From an uncultured Ruminococcus sp. (GTDB taxonomy: Bacteria > Bacillota > Clostridia > Oscillospirales > CAG-272), in contig CADAXH010000082.1 in NCBI GenBank assembly GCA_902791785.1, positions 1 through 7,156 on the forward strand: a DNA stretch of 7,156 nt, in the 5' to 3' direction. Below the pieces are notes generated by a model that saw nothing but the letters and a program-made list of their open reading frames with translations, had not been told where the DNA came from and made no database searches. Below, piece by piece: positions 1 to 4,507 of the stretch. Position 1 is the stretch's first letter. Each line of letters opens with the position of its first letter. The position numbers and the translations under genes were made by a program.

Positions 1-626
1 CAATCGAACCATCTGTTCTTAGAGAAGACTTTATTGAATATCTTGCATCGGAAGAAAAATTCATGCCTTCTTTCCACCTTTCCCTTCAAAGCGGAAGCGC
101 AAGTGTTCTTTCAAGGATGAAGAGAAAATACAATCCTGAAATGGTTATGAAGTCTGTCAAAAAAATCCGTTCGCTGATGCCTGATGCTGGCTTTTCAGCA
201 GATATAATTGTCGGTTTCCCGAATGAAACCGAAGAAGAATTCGAGGAAACTTGCAGACTGGCTAAAGAAATAGGGCTGTACCATGCACACATATTCCCTT
301 ATTCTGACAGAAAAGGAACGGAAGCTTCTTTGATGAACGGAAAGGTACCTTCTGAAGTGAAGAACAGAAGACTCAGTGTTCTTTCTGAAATCTGCAAAGA
401 ATCTGCAGAAGAGCAGTTCAAGTTCTTCATGGACAACAGAATACCACTCTCGGTACTATTTGAAGAAAAGAAAAACGGGATGTGGCTGGGCCATGCTCAG
501 AACATGTTTGATGTCGAATATGACAGCCCGGAAGACCTCTGCGGTCAGACCCTGATTTTGCTTGCAAAAGAATACAGAAACGGAGTTGTGACGGCAACGT
601 CACTTGGAGAATATGAGAGTATTTGA
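1..626 (+). CDS. mtaB: tRNA (N6-threonylcarbamoyladenosine(37)-C2) methylthiotransferase MtaB, C-terminal part (5' end outside window)
   Basis: This is the last ~207 residues of a radical-SAM methylthiotransferase. The frame is open from base 3 and ends at TGA 624-626. MtaB adds a methylthio group to t6A37 in tRNAs that read ANN codons, which stabilises codon-anticodon pairing. The visible part begins with IEPSVLREDF and then FHLSLQSGS...RMKRKY, the conserved late radical-SAM segment of this family. It continues with DIIVGFPNETEEEF and HIFPYSDRKGTEA. The last ~55 residues (from about NRIPLSVLFEEKK) look like the TRAM RNA-binding domain. The N-terminal methylthiotransferase domain and the CxxxCxxC cluster motif lie upstream of the window, so activity cannot be judged. 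MiaB and RimO are the alternatives. The GTEA motif and the IEPS/SLQSG context favour MtaB. The end overlaps the next gene by 14 bases. Confidence 0.88.
   Translation, partial: IEPSVLREDFIEYLASEEKFMPSFHLSLQSGSASVLSRMKRKYNPEMVMKSVKKIRSLMPDAGFSADIIVGFPNETEEEFEETCRLAKEIGLYHAHIFPYSDRKGTEASLMNGKVPSEVKNRRLSVLSEICKESAEEQFKFFMDNRIPLSVLFEEKKNGMWLGHAQNMFDVEYDSPEDLCGQTLILLAKEYRNGVVTATSLGEYESI
588..603 (+). promoter_or_regulatory. Perfect 6-bp hairpin with GCAA tetraloop upstream of the pseudouridine synthase start
   Basis: GTGACG (588-593) pairs perfectly with CGTCAC (598-603) around a GCAA loop, which is a stable GNRA-type tetraloop. It lies inside the end of the mtaB coding sequence. A GGAG lies at 582-585, and a second GGAGA at 606-610 is only 2-3 nt from ATG 613, which is closer than usual. 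If the hairpin folds, the GGAG at 582-585 comes within an effective 11 nt of ATG 613. The regulatory role is inferred; only the pairing is seen. Confidence 0.5.
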
Positions 627-1575
627 AATCACCGGAAACGATTCAGGACAAAGACTTGACAAGTTCATAACCAAGGCAATGCCTCTGTTTCCAAAATCGA
701 TGATGTACAAGGCCATAAGAACAAAGAAAATCAAGGTCAACAGAAAAAGGGCAGAAATTGGTCAGATGCTCAATGAAGGTGACACAGTTCAGGTATTCGT
801 CAAAGAGGAATTCTTTGAGACAGCTGGTTCCCAGTTCTATAAGAACCTGAAATCTTCATTCGGCGTGGTTTACGAGGATGCAAATATTCTCGTTGTAGAC
901 AAACCGGTAGGCCTTTTGTGCCACTCTGATCAGAATGAAGAGAAGGACACATTGATTGAGCAGATCAAGGGATATCTGTGGCGAAAAAACGAATATGATG
1001 AAACCAAGGAAAATTCTTTTGCACCCGCACTTTGCAACAGAATAGACAGAAATACCGCGGGACTTGTCATAGCTGCTAAAAATGCAGCTTCACTCCGCGC
1101 TATGAATGATATAATAAAGGAAAGACTCGTCCAGAAGTATTATCTTTGTCTTCTGAGGAATATGCCTGCAAAAAAAGAAGGAACCATAGAAGGATACATA
1201 GTTAAGGATTCCGCAAACAACAAGGTAAAAGTGTATGCGGAAAAACCTAATATAAAGGATGCAAAGAAAGCAGTTACAAAATACAGAGTCATTCAAAAAA
1301 CGCAAGACGGAGTACTTTGTGAGGTTGAACTCTTGACTGGAAGAACACATCAGATCAGAGCTCAGATGGCATTTATTGGGTGTCCACTTGTGGGTGAAGG
1401 AAAATACTCGATACAACAAGGAGACAGGATTGCAGGAATGAAAAGCCAGGCTTTATGGGCATACAAACTGGTTTTTGGAAAAGATATTCCTCAGCCTCTT
1501 GAGTATTTGGGCAGCAAAACAATAAAAATAGATGTCGGAGAGATTCCGTTCGCAGTCAAAAAAGCACACAATTGA
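613..1575 (+). CDS. RluA/RluD-family 23S rRNA pseudouridine synthase
   Basis: The product is about 320 residues and probably isomerises specific uridines of 23S rRNA to pseudouridine. It has an N-terminal S4 RNA-binding domain (about residues 9-62, including SGQRLDKFI and KIKVNRKRA). The catalytic domain follows, starting at VVYEDANILVVDKPVGLLCH. The catalytic motif is NRIDRNTAGLV, with the presumed catalytic Asp145 encoded at 1045-1047. The family's C-terminal motif TGRTHQIRAQMAFIGCPLVGEGKYS is also present. The order S4 plus KPxGLLxH plus RxDRxTxGL fits the RluC/RluD branch, but the exact uridine target cannot be read from sequence. ATG 613 is preferred as the start; TTG 604, in the same frame, would add three residues. 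The gene overlaps mtaB by 14 bases, so the two are probably cotranscribed and translationally coupled. The start region is unusual: a hairpin at 588-603 separates a GGAG at 582-585 from the start. Confidence 0.9.
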   Translation: MRVFEITGNDSGQRLDKFITKAMPLFPKSMMYKAIRTKKIKVNRKRAEIGQMLNEGDTVQVFVKEEFFETAGSQFYKNLKSSFGVVYEDANILVVDKPVGLLCHSDQNEEKDTLIEQIKGYLWRKNEYDETKENSFAPALCNRIDRNTAGLVIAAKNAASLRAMNDIIKERLVQKYYLCLLRNMPAKKEGTIEGYIVKDSANNKVKVYAEKPNIKDAKKAVTKYRVIQKTQDGVLCEVELLTGRTHQIRAQMAFIGCPLVGEGKYSIQQGDRIAGMKSQALWAYKLVFGKDIPQPLEYLGSKTIKIDVGEIPFAVKKAHN

Positions 1576-1576
1576 G

Positions 1577-1605
1577 TTGAAATGGAAAAGCGCGGGATAT
1601 ATAAT
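1577..1605 (+). promoter_or_regulatory. Sigma-A type promoter for upp
   Basis: A -35 box TTGAAA (1577-1582) and a perfect -10 box TATAAT (1600-1605) are separated by exactly 17 bases. The -35 begins two bases after the stop codon of the upstream gene. The predicted transcription start is near 1612, giving upp a 5' leader of about 44 nt. There is no terminator between the pseudouridine synthase gene and this promoter, so read-through from upstream may also contribute. Confidence 0.8.
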
Positions 1606-1623
1606 TAATCGCGACAATATAGT

Positions 1624-1637
1624 TGGCCGGTGGGCCA
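1624..1637 (+). promoter_or_regulatory. Short GC-rich hairpin in the upp leader, just upstream of the RBS
   Basis: TGGCC (1624-1628) pairs with GGCCA (1633-1637) around a GGTG loop. It ends four bases before the upp Shine-Dalgarno AGGAGG (1642-1647) and lies within the predicted leader. It has no following T-tract, so it is not a terminator. It also does not resemble the PyrR-binding loop that I know of. It may protect the 5' end or keep the RBS open; its function is unknown. Confidence 0.35.
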
Positions 1638-1655
1638 TTTCAGGAGGAAGTATAT

Positions 1656-2285
1656 ATGAGCACACTTCATGTCATTGATCATCCACTAATTCAGCACAAA
1701 CTCAGCTACATGAGAAAAAAAGAGACAGGACCAAAGGACTTCCGTCAGCTTCTTGATGAAATCTCCATGCTTATGGGTTATGAAGTAACAAGAGATTTCC
1801 CGACAAAAGAAGTTGAAATCGAAACACCTATCTGCAAGACAAAAGTCAACATCATTGCAGGAAAGAAAGTTGCAATTGTTCCAATACTGCGTGCAGGACT
1901 CGGAATGGTCGATGGTCTTTTGAATCTTGTTCCGGTTGCCAAGGTCGGACATATAGGTCTTTACAGAGACCCTGTGACACACAATCCGGTTGAGTATTAC
2001 TGCAAACTTCCAAACGACATCGAAGAAAGAGTGGTAATTGTTGTTGACCCGATGCTTGCTACAGGCGGCAGTTCTGCTGATGCGATTACAAAACTTAAAG
2101 AACACGGATGCAAGAACATAAGGCTCATGTGCCTTGTATCAGCACCGGAAGGAATCAAAAAGGTTCAGGGTGAACATCCGGATGTAGACATTTATACTGC
2201 AGCTGTTGATGAAAGATTGAACGAAAATGCTTACATCGTACCGGGTCTCGGTGATGCAGGTGACAGACTTTACGGCACTAAGTAA
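1656..2285 (+). CDS. upp: Uracil phosphoribosyltransferase
   Basis: This cytosolic enzyme converts uracil and PRPP to UMP and diphosphate, the main uracil salvage step. The 209-residue product matches the usual family length exactly. It begins with the typical STLHVIDHPLIQHKLSYMR segment. It has ETP...GKKVAIVPILRAGLGMVDG around residues 57-87, and the PRPP-binding loop VVDPMLATGGSS at about 129-140. The uracil-binding segment YIVPGLGDAGDR lies at about 193-204. ATG 1656 is chosen because AGGAGG (1642-1647) lies 8 bases upstream and the protein then starts at the conserved STLHV. The in-frame TTG at 1623 would run through the RBS. The gene has its own promoter (1577-1605). No hairpin terminator follows the stop, so its transcripts may end at the infC leader terminator (2430-2476). 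Confidence 0.97.
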   Translation: MSTLHVIDHPLIQHKLSYMRKKETGPKDFRQLLDEISMLMGYEVTRDFPTKEVEIETPICKTKVNIIAGKKVAIVPILRAGLGMVDGLLNLVPVAKVGHIGLYRDPVTHNPVEYYCKLPNDIEERVVIVVDPMLATGGSSADAITKLKEHGCKNIRLMCLVSAPEGIKKVQGEHPDVDIYTAAVDERLNENAYIVPGLGDAGDRLYGTK

Positions 2286-2301
2286 AATTGAAAAAGTACT
2301 A

Positions 2302-2330
2302 TTGACAATCGTTGACCGATGTGATATACT
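2302..2330 (+). promoter_or_regulatory. Strong sigma-A type promoter of the infC-rpmI-rplT operon
   Basis: A perfect -35 box TTGACA (2302-2307) and a -10 box TATACT (2325-2330) have a 17-base spacer. A TG dinucleotide at 2322-2323 makes an extended -10 element. The promoter lies 16 bases after the upp stop. The predicted transcription start is around 2336-2338, which gives a 5' leader of about 150 nt before infC. This is the strongest promoter in the window, as expected for ribosomal protein genes. Confidence 0.9.
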
Positions 2331-2335
2331 CGCGT

Positions 2336-2486
2336 ATGCAAAAACAAAGAAGGGCGTTCTCCGTCCTCACCTTGCCACATAAGTGAGTTGGGTTAATAAC
2401 GTATTGTCAGATTAATAATGACACTTACTCGCGGAGAACCTTATCTTGGTTTTCCGCGATATTATTTTATTTTTTGGAGGTGTACC
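2336..2486 (+). promoter_or_regulatory. infC operon leader RNA with attenuator (L20-leader-like)
   Basis: The untranslated leader holds two mutually exclusive structures. In one, CGCGGAGAACC (2430-2440) pairs with GGTTTTCCGCG (2448-2458), an 11-bp terminator stem with one G-U. In the other, GTTCTCCG (2356-2363) pairs with CGGAGAAC (2432-2439), forming a long-range antiterminator that sequesters the 5' arm of the terminator. Two smaller hairpins lie inside the enclosed region: CTCAC/GTGAG (2366-2370 with 2383-2387) and TGTCA/TGACA (2405-2409 with 2419-2423). In Bacillus subtilis the same operon has a leader where ribosomal protein L20 represses by transcription attenuation. Position and architecture here match that scheme. 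I did not verify the L20 contact site, so control by L20 is inferred. Confidence 0.75.
2430..2476 (+). terminator. Conditional intrinsic terminator in the infC leader
   Basis: An 11-bp GC-rich stem (2430-2440 with 2448-2458, one G-U pair) has a 7-nt loop and is followed by a T-rich stretch through about 2475. The infC Shine-Dalgarno GGAGG starts at 2476, directly after the T-tract, so termination here removes the RBS and the whole operon. The 5' arm also pairs with 2356-2363, which makes it an attenuator rather than a fixed stop. It may also terminate read-through from upp. Confidence 0.85.
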
Positions 2487-2494
2487 ATAGGTAC
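2482..2494 (+). promoter_or_regulatory. infC start codon presented in a 3-nt hairpin loop
   Basis: GTACC (2482-2486) and GGTAC (2490-2494) form a perfect 5-bp stem whose loop is exactly the proposed ATA start codon (2487-2489). The SD GGAGG(TG) at 2476-2482 abuts the 5' arm. The pairing is seen directly. That it affects initiation is inferred. Confidence 0.5.
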
Positions 2495-3008
2495 CAATAA
2501 TAAGGACTTGCTCATTAACGAGAAGATCAATGCAGCACAAGTAAGACTCATAGGACCCGCAGGCGAACAGCTTGGCATAGTAAGCTCAAACAGCGCTCTG
2601 CAAACCGCATATGACAAAAACCTTGATCTTGTTATGATTGCTCCGACGGCACAGCCACCGGTATGCAAAATAATGGATTACGGCAAGTATCGTTTTGAGT
2701 GTGATAAGCGAGAAAAAGAAGCAAAAAAGAAACAGCAGATCATCGAAACAAAAGAAATCCAATTGACCTGCAACATAGGAGAACATGATATCCAGACAAA
2801 ACTGACACATGCCCGCCGCTTCCTCGGAGACGGAAACAAAGTCAGAACAATTGTCAAATTCAAAGGACGTGAAATGCGTCATACTGAAATCGGATATGCT
2901 TTGCTTGACAGATTTATCAGTGAATGTTCCGAACTGGGCCAGTGCGACAAGGCACCTGTGCTCGAGGGAAGAAACCTAACAGCAATTATTGCTCCAATCA
3001 AGAAGTGA
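2487..3008 (+). CDS. infC: Translation initiation factor IF-3, ATA start codon
   Basis: IF-3 binds the 30S subunit, prevents premature 50S joining, and rejects incorrect start codons and initiator tRNA. The product is 173 residues from ATA 2487, a normal length. The N-domain has LLINEKINAAQVRLIGPAGEQLGI (about 8-31) and PPVCKIMDYGKYRFE. A Lys-rich linker (KREKEAKKKQ) follows. The C-domain has KEIQLTCNIGEHDIQTKLTHARRFLGDGNKVRTIVKFKGREM. The start is set by GGAGGTG (2476-2482), a full match to the 16S tail, 6 bases before ATA when measured from GGAGG. No ATG, GTG or TTG lies at usable spacing. In E. coli and B. subtilis infC also starts with a rare codon (AUU), through which IF-3 represses itself, and ATA fits that logic. 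The frame stays open up to an ATG at 2418, but that would translate the terminator. First gene of infC-rpmI-rplT. Confidence 0.93.
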   Translation: MGTNNKDLLINEKINAAQVRLIGPAGEQLGIVSSNSALQTAYDKNLDLVMIAPTAQPPVCKIMDYGKYRFECDKREKEAKKKQQIIETKEIQLTCNIGEHDIQTKLTHARRFLGDGNKVRTIVKFKGREMRHTEIGYALLDRFISECSELGQCDKAPVLEGRNLTAIIAPIKK

Positions 3009-3048
3009 TTATCGCGGATAACGCAATACAAGAAGGGAAGTATTTAAA

Positions 3049-3243
3049 ATGCCAAAGATTAAAACACACAGCTCTACCGCAAAGAGATTTACTGTTAAAA
3101 AGAGCGGTATTGTAAAAATGAACAGCAACGGACGCCGTCATAAACTCGGCATCAAAACACCAAAGCGCAAGAGACAGCTCAGACGTGATGCTTATCTCAG
3201 CCCTGCAATGACAGCCAATGTTAAGGCTCAGATTCATGATTAA
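3049..3243 (+). CDS. rpmI: 50S ribosomal protein L35 (bL35)
   Basis: This small basic protein of the large subunit is 64 residues, the family's usual size. It begins with MPKIKTHSSTAKRF, the signature N-terminus (usually MPKMKTHxxAAKRF), and has the RRHKLGIKTPKRKRQLRRDAYLSP block. ATG 3049 is preceded by a GAAGGGA Shine-Dalgarno (3032-3038) about 10 bases away. It lies 40 bases after infC and 23 bases before rplT, the standard gene order in bacteria. It is probably cotranscribed with both. In E. coli, L20 controls rpmI translation through this junction. Only a weak 5-bp hairpin (3009-3013 with 3017-3021) is visible here, so I do not claim the same mechanism. Confidence 0.97.
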   Translation: MPKIKTHSSTAKRFTVKKSGIVKMNSNGRRHKLGIKTPKRKRQLRRDAYLSPAMTANVKAQIHD

Positions 3244-3266
3244 GGTATTATAGGAGGTAAGTTAAA

Positions 3267-3620
3267 ATGGCTAGAGTTAAAGGCGCGATGATGACGCGTA
3301 AAAGAAGAAATAAAACTTTGAAGCTCGCAAAAGGTTACTGGGGAGCTAAGAGCAAACACTTCAAGATGGCTAAAGAAGCCGTTATGAAGAGCGGTAACTA
3401 TGCTTTTATCGGACGTAAACTCAAAAAGAGAGATTTCAGATCACTCTGGATTACAAGAATTTCAGCAGGCGCTAAGGCTAACGGCATGAACTATTCAACA
3501 TTTATGCACGGCCTCAAAGTTGCAGGAATCGACCTCAACAGAAAAATGCTTGCAGAACTCGCTGTAAATGACAAAGAAGCTTTTGCAGCTCTTGTTGAAA
3601 CAGCTAAAAACGCAAAATAA
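3267..3620 (+). CDS. rplT: 50S ribosomal protein L20 (bL20)
   Basis: L20 binds 23S rRNA early in 50S assembly, and in several bacteria it represses its own operon. The 117-residue product has the classic MARVKGAMMTRKRRNKTLKLAKGYWGAKSKHFK N-terminal tail, very basic and extended, followed by the globular part with YAFIGRKLKKRDFRSLWITRISAGAKANGMNYSTFMHGLKVAGIDLNRKMLAELA. Start ATG 3267 has an excellent AGGAGGT (3252-3258) with 8-base spacing. It is the last gene before a terminator at 3631-3659. Its product is the probable effector of the attenuator in the 2336-2486 leader. Confidence 0.98.
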   Translation: MARVKGAMMTRKRRNKTLKLAKGYWGAKSKHFKMAKEAVMKSGNYAFIGRKLKKRDFRSLWITRISAGAKANGMNYSTFMHGLKVAGIDLNRKMLAELAVNDKEAFAALVETAKNAK

Positions 3621-3630
3621 ATAAATCAAG

Positions 3631-3659
3631 ACCAAAGCTATATATGAGCTTTGGTTTTT
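3631..3659 (+). terminator. Intrinsic terminator after rplT
   Basis: ACCAAAGCT (3631-3639) pairs perfectly with AGCTTTGGT (3647-3655) around a 7-nt loop, and T residues run through 3659. The stem can be extended by A-T/G-U pairs to 3628. It lies 10 bases after the rplT stop. The T-tract is short, so some read-through into the methyltransferase gene is plausible. That would explain the lack of a clear separate promoter for that gene. Confidence 0.82.
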
Positions 3660-3684
3660 GGTTAATTGAAAAGGAATACTGATT

Positions 3685-4467
3685 TTGAATAGCAAAGGAT
3701 TAATTAGCAGCAGGCAGAATCCATTAGTCGTTCAAGCCAGAAATCTTAGAAACAAGAAAGACAGAGACGAAACGGGTCTCTGCTTCTTTGAAGGCGAAAA
3801 ACTGCTCGAGGAAGCCGTCAAAAGCAATACTTCAATAAAGTATGTTTTTTCATTGACGAAAAAAATGGATTATTGCAAAAGACTGCTTTCAGGCACCGAC
3901 TGCGATTTATACGAAGTAAATGAATCGGTTTATGAAAAAATCACATGCGAGAATTCACCCGAGGGAATTTTCTGTGTATGTGATAAGTTTCTGCATGCAA
4001 AAAAAGAAACGGGATTGAGTATTTTTCTTGACGGATTGTCAGATCCGGGCAACCTTGGTACTATAATCCGTTGCGCGGAAGCATTTGGGGTTGAAGAAAT
4101 TGTGACATCTGAAGACAGTGTCGACATATATTCTCCAAAAACAATACGTGCGTCAATGGGTTCAGTGTTCAGAATGAGAGCGGTTGAATCCTCAGATTTT
4201 GCAAAAGAGATCCTTGACAGGAAAGAACAAGGGTACAAGGTTTATTGTTCAGTTTTAGAGGACAAATCGAAGACACTTGACAGTATTCCAAAAGATGAAA
4301 AAGCAGTATTCATTATTGGCAATGAAGCCAATGGAATAAGTGAAAAAATCAAATCAATCGGTGACGAAAAAGTATATATTCCCATGTGCAGAGGCCCGGA
4401 GTCTCTGAATGCTTCAGTTGCGGCTGCAGTAATAATGTGGGAAAACAGAAGAATTGCAGATAATTAA
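3685..4467 (+). CDS. SpoU/TrmH-family RNA 2'-O-methyltransferase (YsgA/RlmB-like)
   Basis: This is probably a SAM-dependent 2'-O-methyltransferase acting on rRNA or tRNA, with the knotted SPOUT fold. The 260-residue protein has an N-terminal substrate-binding domain (about 1-105: SSRQNPLVVQARNL, FFEGEKLLEEA). The three SpoU motifs follow. Motif 1 is DGLSDPGNLGTIIRCAEAFG (about 116-135, Asn123 and Arg129). Motif 2 is IGNEANGIS (211-219, where GNEGxG is more common). Motif 3 is IPMCRGPESLNASVAAAVIMWE (232-253, with the SLN triplet). The start is TTG 3685, supported by AAGGAA (3671-3676) at 8 bases. In B. subtilis ysgA lies close to the infC-rpmI-rplT operon, so the location is conserved. The RNA target cannot be assigned. 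No good promoter was found between the rplT terminator and this gene. Confidence 0.9.
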   Translation: MNSKGLISSRQNPLVVQARNLRNKKDRDETGLCFFEGEKLLEEAVKSNTSIKYVFSLTKKMDYCKRLLSGTDCDLYEVNESVYEKITCENSPEGIFCVCDKFLHAKKETGLSIFLDGLSDPGNLGTIIRCAEAFGVEEIVTSEDSVDIYSPKTIRASMGSVFRMRAVESSDFAKEILDRKEQGYKVYCSVLEDKSKTLDSIPKDEKAVFIIGNEANGISEKIKSIGDEKVYIPMCRGPESLNASVAAAVIMWENRRIADN

Positions 4468-4482
4468 ACGAATAAGGGGGAA

Positions 4483-4500
4483 CATCACTGAGGAGTGATG
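4483..4500 (+). promoter_or_regulatory. 7-bp hairpin covering the topA ribosome binding region
   Basis: CATCACT (4483-4489) pairs perfectly with AGTGATG (4494-4500) around the tetraloop GAGG (4490-4493). The loop and 3' arm contain GAGGAG, a possible SD 12 nt before ATG 4508. A second SD-like run, AAGGGGG (4474-4480), lies 27 nt from the start. Folding of this hairpin would reduce that to an effective 9 nt. Either the stem partly hides one SD or it brings the other into range. The regulatory effect is inferred. Confidence 0.5.
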
Positions 4501-4507
4501 AACCGAA

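Noticed and set aside
1623..1655. TTG at 1623 as an upp start adding 11 residues
   Set aside because: It would translate through the strong AGGAGG at 1642-1647. ATG 1656 has ideal spacing and gives the family's standard 209 residues.
1686..2105. 139-codon open frame on the minus strand opposite upp
   Set aside because: It lies entirely antisense to a certain gene, has no recognisable domain, and its Cys/Phe-rich composition is typical of an antisense shadow.
2418..2486. ATG at 2418 in frame with infC, giving an IF-3 with 23 extra N-terminal residues
   Set aside because: It has no Shine-Dalgarno, its codons run through the terminator stem, T-tract and infC RBS, and the extra residues match nothing expected of IF-3.
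3009..3021. TTATC-GCG-GATAA hairpin between infC and rpmI as an L20 translational operator
   Set aside because: Only five mostly A-T pairs with a 3-nt loop, clear of the rpmI Shine-Dalgarno. Too weak to call a regulatory site from sequence alone.
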